Assembly: GCA_050157065.1 (NCBI GenBank)
Contig: CP189573.1
Source of the DNA: Avipropionibacterium sp050157065
GTDB lineage: Bacteria > Actinomycetota > Actinomycetes > Propionibacteriales > Propionibacteriaceae
Reading direction: 5' to 3' (one strand)
DNA length: 64,000 nt
This document shows positions 1 through 8,327 of this stretch, in pieces. The notes under the pieces were generated by a model, which saw only the letters and a list, made by a program, of their open reading frames with translations, was not told the DNA's origin and made no database searches. The position numbers and the translations under genes were made by a program. The first letter of the stretch is position 1, and the number at the start of each line of letters is the position of its first letter.

Positions 1-623
1 TCTACGGCCTGCGTACGGCGTTGATCGTCGGTTTCGTCGCCGAGCTGGCGGCCCTGGCACTGGCGATCGTCATCGGCCTGGTGGCCGGCTACGTCGGTGG
101 TCGTGCCGAGCAGTTACTGATGGGCTTCACCGACGTCATGTACGCCTTCCCGGGCTACCTGTTCGCGGTGATCATGGTGACGGTCATGGGCCGCAGTGTC
201 CTCGCCGTCATCCTCGCCATCACGGTGGCGTCGTGGGTGGGTCAGGCACGGCTGGTCCGGGCGCAGACGCTGAGCCTGAAGAGTCGCGACTTCATCGAAG
301 CGGCCCGTTCGATGGGTGCCGGGGGGCCGCGCGTCGCGGTCCGCTACATCCTGCCGAACGCGATGGGCCCGATCCTGGTGGCCACCAGCTTCGGCATCCC
401 GGGTGCGATCGCGACCGAGGCCGGCCTGAGCCTGTTGGGCCTCGGCGTCGCACCACCGACACCGTCGTGGGGTGCCATGCTGACCGAGGGCATCCAGTAC
501 ACGATGGTCGCGCCACACCTGATGTTGGCCCCGGCGGTGCTGTTCGCCCTGACCCTGTTGGCGTTCAACTGGGTCGGTGACGGTGTCCGGGAGGCGTTCG
601 ACACCACGGGGGTGACCCGGTGA
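1..623 (+). CDS. ABC transporter permease, DppC/OppC type (5' end outside window)
   Basis: Inner-membrane permease of a peptide/opine/sugar-type ABC importer; the open frame enters from the left edge (frame 3), so the N-terminus is missing. About 200 residues with several hydrophobic segments are visible. The cytoplasmic EAA loop is recognisable (EAARSMGAGGPR then ILPNAMGP), the coupling site for the ATPase subunits, followed by the typical GLSLLGLGVAPPTPSWG stretch of the DppC branch. It overlaps the next ATPase gene by 4 bp (GTGA), so it belongs to the same operon. The binding protein and first permease presumably lie upstream of the window. The substrate cannot be read from the sequence; neighbouring sugar-type dehydrogenases make a carbohydrate-derived ligand possible. 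Confidence 0.92.
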   Translation, partial: YGLRTALIVGFVAELAALALAIVIGLVAGYVGGRAEQLLMGFTDVMYAFPGYLFAVIMVTVMGRSVLAVILAITVASWVGQARLVRAQTLSLKSRDFIEAARSMGAGGPRVAVRYILPNAMGPILVATSFGIPGAIATEAGLSLLGLGVAPPTPSWGAMLTEGIQYTMVAPHLMLAPAVLFALTLLAFNWVGDGVREAFDTTGVTR

Positions 624-1645
624 CGAGCAACAGCACCGAGACCGTCGCGGATCGGACCGATCCGGCAGCCGGGCAGCCGCTGCTCGCCGTACGCGACCTG
701 AGGGTCCACTTCAACGCCGGCCGCAAGAAGGACGCGTGGTTGAAGGCCGTCGACGGCATCAGCTACGACCTGCACTCCGGTGAGGCCCTGGCCATCGTCG
801 GTGAGTCCGGCAGTGGCAAGAGCGTCGGCGTCCGGGCCCTGCTGGGACTGGTGGCCGAGAACGGGCGCATTGCCGGCGGCAGTGCCACCTACGCCGGGAC
901 CGATCTGCTCAACAGCGGTGAGGGCAAGCTGCAACGCATCCGTGGCAAGGACATCGCCATGGTGTTCCAGGACGCGATGCAGGCGCTGAACCCGACGCTG
1001 ACGCTGGAGAAGCAGTTGGTCGAGCACCAGCTGTGGCATCGGTTGTGCAACCGGGCCGAGGCCCTGGATCGGGCGATCGAGATGCTGGGCAAGATGGGCA
1101 TCCCGCAACCCGAGCGACGGATCAAGGCGTACCCGTTCGAGTTGTCGGGTGGCCTCCGGCAGCGGGCCATGATCGCGATGGCGATGGTGACCAATCCCAA
1201 CATCCTGATCGCCGACGAGCCGACCACGGCCGTCGACGTCACCCTGCAGCGACAGATCCTCGACCTGTTGGCCCAGATCAAGTCCGAGGGTACGGCGATC
1301 ATCATGATCACCCATGACCTCGGGGTCGCCCGTGACCTGTGTGATCGGGTGGCGGTGATGTACGGCGGCAAGATCGTCGAGCACGCCGAGATGGCGAACT
1401 TCCTCACCGAGGCGAAGCACCCGTACGCCCAGGGGTTGCTGAACTCGACCATCGAGGTCGGTGACATCGACCGGGCACTGTCCCCGATCCCGGGGACGCC
1501 GCCCAGCCTGCGGGACCTCCCGTCGGGCTGCGCCTTCCGGACGCGGTGCACGCTGGCCGAGGAGAGGTGCGCCGAACCGCAGGAACTCCTGGCCGTGGGG
1601 GAGAACCACACGGCGGCATGCTGGAAGGTGGTCGAGAATGCCTGA
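620..1645 (+). CDS. ABC transporter ATP-binding protein, DppD/OppD type
   Basis: First of two ATPases energising the permease upstream. The 341-residue length fits the DppD/OppD family. Visible motifs are Walker A GESGSGKS, signature LSGGLRQR, Walker B ILIADEPT and the H-loop MITHDLG, with the C-terminal oligopeptide-type extension (PGTPPSLRDLPSGCAFRTRC) carrying family-typical cysteines. The GTG start at 620 overlaps the permease stop by 4 bp, and the 3' end overlaps the next ATPase by 8 bp, indicating translational coupling. The substrate is not defined by the ATPase. Confidence 0.93.
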   Translation: MTSNSTETVADRTDPAAGQPLLAVRDLRVHFNAGRKKDAWLKAVDGISYDLHSGEALAIVGESGSGKSVGVRALLGLVAENGRIAGGSATYAGTDLLNSGEGKLQRIRGKDIAMVFQDAMQALNPTLTLEKQLVEHQLWHRLCNRAEALDRAIEMLGKMGIPQPERRIKAYPFELSGGLRQRAMIAMAMVTNPNILIADEPTTAVDVTLQRQILDLLAQIKSEGTAIIMITHDLGVARDLCDRVAVMYGGKIVEHAEMANFLTEAKHPYAQGLLNSTIEVGDIDRALSPIPGTPPSLRDLPSGCAFRTRCTLAEERCAEPQELLAVGENHTAACWKVVENA

Positions 1646-2735
1646 ACCCGATCAGGACAAGGCGTCCGAGGAGAACGAGCAGACCGAGGACAGCGAGATC
1701 CAGGCGCACCCGGCAGCCGACACCGGCACCGATGCCGACACGCGTGCGGGCACCGAGGACGACACCGAACCGGTCGGTCTGGACGCCGACGCCGAACGTG
1801 AGCTGATCGTCGAGCGGCTGGTGCCGAGGACCGAGGTGGCCGAGGACGCCGAGGTCGTGATGGAGGCGATCGGTGTCAGCAAGGTCTTCCACTCCAAGGC
1901 GGGCACGATCAAGGCCGTCAACAACGTCAGCCTGCAGTTGCGGCGTGGCGAGACCGTCGGCCTGGTGGGGGAGAGCGGCAGTGGCAAGTCGACGTTGGCC
2001 CGGATCTTCCTCGACCTGATCTCGTGGAACGACGGGGCCGTTGAGTTCCGCGGTGAGGCGATCACCGACATGTCCAAACAGGCTCGCAAGGCCGTCCGTC
2101 GTGACATGCAGGCGGTGTTCCAGAACGCGACCGGTTCGTTGCTGCCGCACTACACCGCGCTGGACAACGTGATCGAGCCGTTGATCATCCACAAGATCGG
2201 GCAGCCGGCCGAGCGCAAGGCCCGGGCCCGTGAACTGCTGGGCAAGGTGGGCATCGACCCCGACCGTGGCAACCACTACCCGCGGCAGTTCTCCGGTGGC
2301 CAGCAACAGCGGATCGCCATCGCGCGGGCGCTGGCGATGGATCCCGAGATCCTGGTGTGCGACGAGCCGACCTCGGCGCTGGACGTGTCGGTGCAGGCCC
2401 AGATCCTGGCCCTGTTCCAGAACCTGCGTCACGAGTTGTCGCTGACCTGCTTGTTCATCTCCCACAACCTGGGCGTGATCGAGAAGGTGTCCGACCGGGT
2501 CGCGGTGATGCGGCACGGCTGGATCGTGGAGCTGGCGCCGACCCGCGAGCTGTTCAACAACCCGCAGCACCCCTACACCCGGCAGTTGCTGAACGCGGTG
2601 CTGCCGGTCCGGCGGGAGAGCCACTCCTTCGAGGACGCGTTGCCACCGGCCGAGCAGGAGGGGTCCGAGCTCGTCGACCTCGGCAACGGACACCTCGTTC
2701 GCCGGAGCGGCGAAGCCGACGCCATCGCCAGCTGA
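1638..2735 (+). CDS. ABC transporter ATP-binding protein, DppF/OppF type
   Basis: Second ATPase of the importer (365 residues from the ATG at 1638, which overlaps the preceding stop; the frame stays open further upstream but that part is shadow). It has an unusually long acidic N-terminal segment of about 70 residues rich in Glu, Asp and Thr before the ATPase fold, which may be disordered. Then come Walker A GESGSGKST, signature FSGGQQQR and Walker B ILVCDEPT. The C-terminal tail QHPYTRQLLNAV is typical of DppF/OppF. It closes the operon and converges on the minus-strand dehydrogenases with an 8-bp gap and no obvious terminator. Confidence 0.93.
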   Translation: MPEPDQDKASEENEQTEDSEIQAHPAADTGTDADTRAGTEDDTEPVGLDADAERELIVERLVPRTEVAEDAEVVMEAIGVSKVFHSKAGTIKAVNNVSLQLRRGETVGLVGESGSGKSTLARIFLDLISWNDGAVEFRGEAITDMSKQARKAVRRDMQAVFQNATGSLLPHYTALDNVIEPLIIHKIGQPAERKARARELLGKVGIDPDRGNHYPRQFSGGQQQRIAIARALAMDPEILVCDEPTSALDVSVQAQILALFQNLRHELSLTCLFISHNLGVIEKVSDRVAVMRHGWIVELAPTRELFNNPQHPYTRQLLNAVLPVRRESHSFEDALPPAEQEGSELVDLGNGHLVRRSGEADAIAS

Positions 2736-2743
2736 CGCGTACG

Positions 2744-3721
2744 TCAGTTGCTGAGCGGACCGGCCGAGGCGTACGCCTGCGCCAGCACCCGGTTGGCGGC
2801 CAGCCCGTCGGCGACGGTGGTCCGCAGGGGTGCGTCGTCCCGTACGGCAGCAATCATTCCTGCCGCTTGACCGACGAACCGGGCCGTACCCGAGGGCGTG
2901 AACCGCTCGACCTCACCCTCGGCGGGGGCGAGTTCGAGGACACCGGTCAGGTAGTCGTAGTGCAGCCGGCCGGTCTCGCCGGACACGGTGATGGTGGCCT
3001 CGGCCGGGGCGGTGCGCCAACTGGCCTCCAGCACACCGGTGGCCCCGGCCGTGGACTTCAGCAGGATCATCGAGGTGTCCTCGACCGCCAGCGGCGGGCC
3101 GTACGCGCTCTGGCCGGTGCTGGTGACCGCGTGCACCTGGACCACGTCGCCGACCAGGTGTCGGAAGAGGTCGATCGAGTGCACCGACGTGTCCACCGCG
3201 GTGCCGCCGCCGGAGATGGCGGGGTCGGCGTACCAGCGGTCGTTCATCCGGGCCTGTTCACCGGAGAACCTGTTGCGGAACGACTTCACCGCGCCGATCC
3301 GCCCCTCGGCCAGCAACGCCCGCAGTTGCACCACGGCCGGCTCGAAGCGGTGGCAGAAGCCGACGGTGGCCAGCACGCCGGCCTCCTCGACCGCCGTCAC
3401 GATGCGTTCGGCCCCGGTGACGTCGTACGCCATCGGCTTCTCGATCAGCATCGCCACGCCGCGACGGGCGGCGAGCACGGCCAGGTCGGCGTGGGCGACC
3501 GGTGGGGTCGCGATCACCACGACGTCGCAGCCACCGCGCGTCAGCAGCCCGTCCGGGCTGGGGAACACCTCCGCGTCGTGGTCCTGTGCCAGTGTCCGGG
3601 CGGCCTCGGCGACCGGGTCGGAGACCGCGACCACGGCCGCGCCGGCCTCGGTGAAGGCACGCGCGTGCGCTCGGGCGATCCCGCCGGCGCCGAGCAGGCC
3701 GACCCGTACGGCGCCACTCAT
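2744..3721 (-). CDS. Gfo/Idh/MocA family oxidoreductase
   Basis: NAD(P)-dependent dehydrogenase of 325 residues. The N-terminal Rossmann signature GLLGAGGIARAHARAF is followed by the family motif EKPMAYD with its conserved lysine, and a C-terminal alpha/beta domain with DTSVHSIDLFRHL. Such enzymes oxidise or reduce sugars, inositols or their derivatives; the substrate is unknown. The ATG at 3721 overlaps the stop of the upstream minus-strand dehydrogenase by 4 bp (ATGA), so the two are translationally coupled and may form a two-enzyme pathway or a heteromer. The nearby importer may supply the substrate (inference). Confidence 0.88.
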   Translation of the reverse strand: MSGAVRVGLLGAGGIARAHARAFTEAGAAVVAVSDPVAEAARTLAQDHDAEVFPSPDGLLTRGGCDVVVIATPPVAHADLAVLAARRGVAMLIEKPMAYDVTGAERIVTAVEEAGVLATVGFCHRFEPAVVQLRALLAEGRIGAVKSFRNRFSGEQARMNDRWYADPAISGGGTAVDTSVHSIDLFRHLVGDVVQVHAVTSTGQSAYGPPLAVEDTSMILLKSTAGATGVLEASWRTAPAEATITVSGETGRLHYDYLTGVLELAPAEGEVERFTPSGTARFVGQAAGMIAAVRDDAPLRTTVADGLAANRVLAQAYASAGPLSN

Positions 3722-4596
3722 CACGTCTCCCGCGGGGTGACCTCGACGGGCCGTCCGGACTCGGCTGAGGCGAGCCCGGCGAACATGATGTCGACCGCGT
3801 CGAGGGTCGGGGTGAGGCTCGGCGCCTGCTTGGTCCGCGCCATCTCGACCATCGCCTGCAGTTCGTTGCCGTAGAAGCCCTTGGCGTCGCTGACCGTGAT
3901 CGTTGCCGCACCCTTGGTGCCGTACACGGTGGCATGGAAGTGGTGCGCGCCGGGGATGGTGGTGACCGTGCCGGTCCGGCCACCGTCGAAGGTGATCCGA
4001 GCGGTGTCGTGGTTGTCGAACCGGGCCAGGTCGACCGAGGTCGGACGGCCGGGCTCCAAGGCCAGCAACAGTTCCACTGCATGGATGCCGTAGTAGAACC
4101 ACTCGTTCGGGCAGACGCTGACGTAGCTGATCGGGTCGCCGATCGTGGCGAGCTGTTCGCCGAACTCCGACAGCTCGCTGGCGTAGCGGAGCGCGGACCC
4201 ACCCATTAGCAGGGCATCGTGTTCGGCGGCGAGAGTGATCAACTCGGTCACCTCATCGGGGGTCGCCACGACCGGCTTGTCGACGAACACCGCCATCCCG
4301 GCGCTCAGGAAGGGGCGGGCCAGCTCGAGGTGTCGGACCCCACCGTCGGTGTCGTCGATCACCAGGACCAGGTCGACCGCACCGACCAGGGAAGTGAGCT
4401 CGTCGGCAACCTCGAAGTCGTGCTTGGCGGCCAGCTCCTCGGCGGTGTCGCGATGATCGCCGGGCCAGGCGTGGGTGATCCGGGCTCCGGTGACCCTGCC
4501 GGGCTCGGTCGGCGTGCCGTTGATCAGTTGGGAGAAGACCGTGGCGTGGTAGGTGTTGACTCCTACCAGCGCCACCGTGACGATGTCGGTGTTCAC
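3721..4596 (-). CDS. Gfo/Idh/MocA-like oxidoreductase
   Basis: A 291-residue, somewhat divergent member of the Gfo/Idh/MocA family. The N-terminus VALVGVNTYHATVF lacks the classical glycine triplet, but VDKPVVATPDE matches the EKP motif region and FYYGIHAVELLLAL matches the conserved substrate-domain helix. The GTG at 4596 is chosen because homology starts directly after it; a longer frame upstream would run into the divergent CoA-transferase promoter. It is the first gene of a two-gene minus-strand operon with the dehydrogenase at 2744-3721. The missing dinucleotide glycines suggest an altered cofactor site or a non-catalytic partner role. Confidence 0.8.
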   Translation of the reverse strand: MNTDIVTVALVGVNTYHATVFSQLINGTPTEPGRVTGARITHAWPGDHRDTAEELAAKHDFEVADELTSLVGAVDLVLVIDDTDGGVRHLELARPFLSAGMAVFVDKPVVATPDEVTELITLAAEHDALLMGGSALRYASELSEFGEQLATIGDPISYVSVCPNEWFYYGIHAVELLLALEPGRPTSVDLARFDNHDTARITFDGGRTGTVTTIPGAHHFHATVYGTKGAATITVSDAKGFYGNELQAMVEMARTKQAPSLTPTLDAVDIMFAGLASAESGRPVEVTPRET

Positions 4597-4658
4597 CGGA
4601 AAAGATCCTGTTCTCGTCGTCGGGCCCTGTGCTCGTCCAAGGCGTGGGGCGACCCTAC

Positions 4659-4664
4659 TAGGAT
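4659..4664 (+). promoter_or_regulatory. Putative -10 box (TAGGAT) for the CoA-transferase operon
   Basis: TAGGAT is a common actinobacterial -10 hexamer and sits about 28 nt before the ATG at 4692, which is itself preceded by GGAGG. No convincing -35 was found. The assignment rests on motif and position only. Confidence 0.35.
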
Positions 4665-4691
4665 CGACGCGACAGTGACCCAGGAGGGTGC

Positions 4692-5492
4692 ATGGACAAG
4701 GTCGTTGGTTCCGCCGCAGCAGCCGTGGCCGACATCGCCAGTGGATCGTCGTTGGCGGTGGGCGGTTTCGGGCTGTGCGGGATCCCGAGTGTGTTGATCG
4801 GGGCGTTGGTCGAGGCCGGTACCGACGAGCTCGAGGTGTACTCCAACAACTGCGGGGTGGACGACTGGGGACTGGGCCTGCTGCTCGCCGAACACCGGAT
4901 CCGCCGGGTCGTCGCCTCCTACGTCGGCGGCAACCAGGAGTTCGCCCGGCAGTTCCTCGACGGTGAGCTGGAGGTCGAGCTGACGCCGCAGGGAACCCTC
5001 GTCGAACGGTTGCGGGCCGGCGGCTCCGGCATTCCCGCCTTCTACACCCCGACCGGTGTCGGCACCCTGGTCGCCGAGGGCGGCCTGCCGTGGCGCTACG
5101 ACGCGTCCGGTGAGGTCGCGATTTCCTCACCACCCAAGGAAGTTCGCACCTTCGACACCGCCGAGGGGGAACGCGAGTTCGTGCTGGAGCGGGCGATCGT
5201 CACCGACGTCGCCCTCGTCCGGGCCCGGTACGGCGATCGCCACGGCAACCTCGTGTACGCCGACTCGGCCCGCAACTACAACCCGATCTGCGCGATGGCC
5301 GGCAGGCTGACGATCGCCGAGGTCGAGGAGTTGGTCGAGCCGGGTGAGCTGGACCCGAACCACGTCCACACCCCCGGGGTGTACGTCCATCGCGTCGTCG
5401 GACTCACTCCGGAACAGGCTGTCGACAAGCGGATCGAGCAGTTGACCGTACGGCCACGTCCCGGTGCGGCGGCCGATGCGAAGGGGAACTGA
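4692..5492 (+). CDS. scoA: 3-oxoacid CoA-transferase, subunit A
   Basis: Alpha subunit (266 residues) of a succinyl-CoA:3-ketoacid-type CoA-transferase, which exchanges CoA between succinyl-CoA and acetoacetate-like acids in the cytoplasm. The family I glycine-rich segment SSLAVGGFGLCGIPSVLI is at residues about 18-35, followed by GTLVERLRAGGSGIPAFYTPTGVGT, typical of ScoA/AtoD. GGAGG precedes the ATG. The beta subunit follows after 2 bp, the usual arrangement. Ketone body or branched-chain catabolism is the known family role; the true acyl substrate here is not determined. Confidence 0.92.
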   Translation: MDKVVGSAAAAVADIASGSSLAVGGFGLCGIPSVLIGALVEAGTDELEVYSNNCGVDDWGLGLLLAEHRIRRVVASYVGGNQEFARQFLDGELEVELTPQGTLVERLRAGGSGIPAFYTPTGVGTLVAEGGLPWRYDASGEVAISSPPKEVRTFDTAEGEREFVLERAIVTDVALVRARYGDRHGNLVYADSARNYNPICAMAGRLTIAEVEELVEPGELDPNHVHTPGVYVHRVVGLTPEQAVDKRIEQLTVRPRPGAAADAKGN

Positions 5493-5494
5493 TC

Positions 5495-6127
5495 ATGGCG
5501 TGGACGCGGGACGAGATGGCCGCCCGGGCGGCGGCCGAGCTGGTGGACGGGTCGTACGTGAACCTCGGCATCGGCATGCCCACCTTGGTGCCCAACCACA
5601 TCCCCAACGACGTCGAGGTGGTGCTGCACTCGGAGAACGGCCTGCTGGGGGTCGGCCCCTACCCGTACGAGGGTGAGGAGGATCCCGACATGATCAACGC
5701 CGGCAAGGAGACCGTGACCCTGCGGCGGGGTGCTTCGGTGTTCGACTCGGCCACCAGCTTCGGGATGATCCGTGGCGGCAAGATCGACGTCGCCATCCTG
5801 GGGGCGATGCAGGTGTCGGCCCGCGGCGACATCGCCAACTGGATGATCCCGGGGAAGGTGATCAAGGGCATGGGCGGCGCGATGGACCTGGTCAGCGGGG
5901 CGCGGTCGGTGATCGTGCTGATGGAGCACGTCGCGCGCGACGGGTCGTACAAGATCGTGAACGAGTGCTCCCTGCCCTACACCGGTCGCGGCGTGGTGCA
6001 ACGCATCATCACCGACCTGGGCGTGTTGGAGGTCACCGACGACGGGCTCGTGCTGGTCGAGACGGCGCCCGGTGTCAGCGCCGACGAGATCGCCAGCAAG
6101 ACCGAGCCGCCCGTACGCACCTCCTGA
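5495..6127 (+). CDS. scoB: 3-oxoacid CoA-transferase, subunit B
   Basis: Beta subunit (210 residues), carrying the catalytic glutamate that forms the glutamyl-CoA thioester: HSENGLLGVG, with Glu47. The N-terminal NLGIGMPTLVPN and the long conserved block IDVAILGAMQVSARGDIANW support the ScoB assignment. It starts 2 bp after subunit A and must pair with it. Its length is normal and no key residue is missing. Confidence 0.93.
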   Translation: MAWTRDEMAARAAAELVDGSYVNLGIGMPTLVPNHIPNDVEVVLHSENGLLGVGPYPYEGEEDPDMINAGKETVTLRRGASVFDSATSFGMIRGGKIDVAILGAMQVSARGDIANWMIPGKVIKGMGGAMDLVSGARSVIVLMEHVARDGSYKIVNECSLPYTGRGVVQRIITDLGVLEVTDDGLVLVETAPGVSADEIASKTEPPVRTS

Positions 6128-6340
6128 CGCCCGGGGGCGACTCGACGGGGGGCGGGTGTCCACGGCCGGCGCCGGCGATTCGCTGTGGTTGGCCGTGGTC
6201 TGTAGCGTGGACGACAGCTGATCGCGACTCCTCAGGGACTGGTGACGGCGGGGGGCATGGAACCCCTCCAGACTTGATTCCCGCGGCGCGAGCGTGGCGG
6301 GTACAACACCAATTCCGACTCTGACTCGAAGTGGAGCGCC

Positions 6341-7405
6341 ATGTCGCCATCCGCCACCGCTGCCCGCAGCAATCCCGTGACCGCCGCATACACCGCGCTG
6401 TCGCTCGAGGTCCGCACGATGGGCCTGCTCAACCGGACCCGGCTGTTCTACGTTGGCCTGTTCGGGGCGCTGCTGGTCGCTCTCGGTGGTGCGATCACCG
6501 GCTTCGTGTTGCTGCAGGATTCGTGGTTCCAGCTGTTGATCGCAGCGGCGCTCGGCATCGTGTTCACCCAGTTCGCCTTCCTCGGCCACGAGGCGTCGCA
6601 CCGGCAGATCATGAAGTCCGGCCCGGCGAACGACCACATCGGCCGGATCCTGGCCACGTTCTTCGTCGGCATCAGCTACTCGTGGTGGATGAACAAGCAC
6701 ACCCGGCACCATGCGAACCCCAACAAGGTGGGCAAGGATCCCGACATCGAGCCCGACACCTTCACCTTCTACGAGGAATCGGCGGCGACCCGACGCGGCC
6801 TGATGGCCTGGTTCACCCGGCGGCAGGGCTGGTTCTTCTTCCCGCTGCTGCTGCTGGAGGGCATCAACCTGCACGTGGCGTCGGCCCGGGGCCTGTTCGC
6901 CCGGGGCAAGGTGAAGGGCCGCGCGCTGGAGCTGACCCTGCTCGGGGTTCGGTTCGCCGCCTACTTGGCCGTCATCTTCTGGGCACTGCCGCTCGGGATG
7001 GCATTCGCGTTCCTCGGGGTGCAGCTCGCCGTGTTCGGGGTCTACATGGGTGCCTCGTTCGCGCCGAACCACATCGGCATGCCGATCGTCCCACGCGATG
7101 CGAAGCTCGACTTCCTCAACAAGCAGGTACGGACCTCCCGCAACGTGTCCGGTGGCTGGTGGATGACGGTGCTGCTCGGCGGACTGAACTACCAGATCGA
7201 GCACCACCTGTTCCCGAGCATGCCGCGGCCGCACCTGCATCGGACCCGCAAGCTCGTGATCGCGCACTGCGAGGCCAACGATGTCCCTTACGTGGAGAAC
7301 TCGCTGCCCCGTGCCTGGGGCATCGTGGTCGCCTACCTGAACCGGGTCGGGCTCGCGGCCCGCCACTCGTTCCACTGTCCGGTGGCAGGCCAACTCGGCC
7401 GCTGA
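6341..7405 (+). CDS. Membrane fatty acid desaturase (acyl-lipid/acyl-CoA type)
   Basis: Di-iron integral-membrane desaturase of 354 residues. The three histidine boxes are visible: HEASH (residues 83-87), HTRHH (120-124) and QIEHHLFP (near 284-290), the last being the front-end/linoleoyl-type box. Hydrophobic stretches flank the boxes. The ATG at 6341 is preceded by GGAG. The gene likely introduces a double bond into membrane acyl chains and is probably cold or fluidity responsive, though nothing in the sequence proves regulation. The 213-bp region upstream of it holds no gene I can support. Confidence 0.92.
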   Translation: MSPSATAARSNPVTAAYTALSLEVRTMGLLNRTRLFYVGLFGALLVALGGAITGFVLLQDSWFQLLIAAALGIVFTQFAFLGHEASHRQIMKSGPANDHIGRILATFFVGISYSWWMNKHTRHHANPNKVGKDPDIEPDTFTFYEESAATRRGLMAWFTRRQGWFFFPLLLLEGINLHVASARGLFARGKVKGRALELTLLGVRFAAYLAVIFWALPLGMAFAFLGVQLAVFGVYMGASFAPNHIGMPIVPRDAKLDFLNKQVRTSRNVSGGWWMTVLLGGLNYQIEHHLFPSMPRPHLHRTRKLVIAHCEANDVPYVENSLPRAWGIVVAYLNRVGLAARHSFHCPVAGQLGR

Positions 7406-7455
7406 GTCACCGACAGTCCTCGCCACCCGCGCTGGCGGGCCGTACGCTCACGGCC

Positions 7456-8148
7456 ATGGTGGGCGTCGACGAACTGCGTACCGAGGTGTCGACCCGGGCC
7501 GATCGACTCGGTCTGCCCCGCTGGCCGGCACCCCGTCCCCCGATGGCGTCGCCGCGCGACGAGGAGTACTCCCGCGTCACCGAACCCGGGCGCTACCGGA
7601 TCGTGCACGAGCGCGCGAGGATCTGGACCCAGGCGCTGACCGAGGTGCTCGACGTCACCGCCAGCCAACTCGCTCCGGGCACCTGGCAGGGGCTCGGCTC
7701 ACTGGACCATTTCGATCGTGGGGTGCGGCTGTCGGCCGCATTGCCCGGCACCCTCGACCTCGTGTTGCTGGAGCTGGATGTCGTGCCGTTCGGCGGACCG
7801 GCCGGCGCCGTCCTGCCGGTGCTCGGCATCAGCGCTGATCGGCCCGACGTCAGTGTCACGGTGCAACCCGACTGCGGCTGCGATGCCTGCGACTCCGGCT
7901 CGGCCGACCTGCTGGCGGCCATCGATGAACCGATCATGGCGCTGATCGGCGGGCCGTACGTCATCCTGCACGCCGAGCGGTGGCACGCACAGTGGCACCC
8001 CGGGGGAGGCCAGTCGAGCAGCGACGGCGACGGCCCCGACCACCGGGAGCTCATGCAGCTGTGTGTCAGGTTAGCCGCCGGGGAGTCCGTCGAGCTGCCC
8101 CACGACGCCACCGCGCTGATCGGCCGGAGCTGGCTGTCGAGTCACTGA
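7456..8148 (+). CDS. DUF6226 family protein
   Basis: Soluble protein of 230 residues of unknown function. The diagnostic part is DCGCDACDSGSADLL with four closely spaced cysteine/aspartate positions, as I recall for DUF6226 proteins of actinobacteria, together with an N-terminal EEYSRVTEPGRYRI. The cysteines could bind metal, which is inference. The start at 7456 is the first ATG after the desaturase and begins at the family's usual N-terminus. It is a single gene with no clear operon partner. Confidence 0.72.
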   Translation: MVGVDELRTEVSTRADRLGLPRWPAPRPPMASPRDEEYSRVTEPGRYRIVHERARIWTQALTEVLDVTASQLAPGTWQGLGSLDHFDRGVRLSAALPGTLDLVLLELDVVPFGGPAGAVLPVLGISADRPDVSVTVQPDCGCDACDSGSADLLAAIDEPIMALIGGPYVILHAERWHAQWHPGGGQSSSDGDGPDHRELMQLCVRLAAGESVELPHDATALIGRSWLSSH

Positions 8149-8205
8149 CCGTTCGGCGGCCCGGTGCGCTGGCACAGTCTGGGCGACAACATTTCGCGCA
8201 GACCG

Positions 8206-8249
8206 TTGACGTGCGTCCCGCATCGTAATACTTTCCAGCAAACGGTTGC
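8206..8249 (+). promoter_or_regulatory. Promoter and LacI-like operator before solute-binding lipoprotein
   Basis: TTGACG at 8206-8211 with TACTTT at 8229-8234 (17-bp spacer) forms a plausible sigma-70-type promoter. Directly downstream, GCAAACGGTTGC at 8238-8249 has GCAA/TTGC half-sites around a central CG, resembling LacI/GalR-family operators. That position, just after the -10, fits repression of a sugar-binding protein gene. No LacI regulator lies in the window. Confidence 0.45.
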
Positions 8250-8327
8250 ACGCCCCTCAGGCGGGTGTCACTCGGTCGATGATGCGGGACCGGCCGAATG
8301 CCGTGGGCGACTCTGGAGAGGATGATC

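Noticed and set aside
6128..6340. Possible riboswitch or leader RNA before the desaturase
   Set aside because: Some short complementary stretches exist, but no known aptamer core or ordered stems could be recognised.
5276..7426. Minus-strand open frame of about 716 codons opposite the CoA-transferase and desaturase genes
   Set aside because: The plus-strand genes carry catalytic motifs; the antisense frame has low-complexity composition only.
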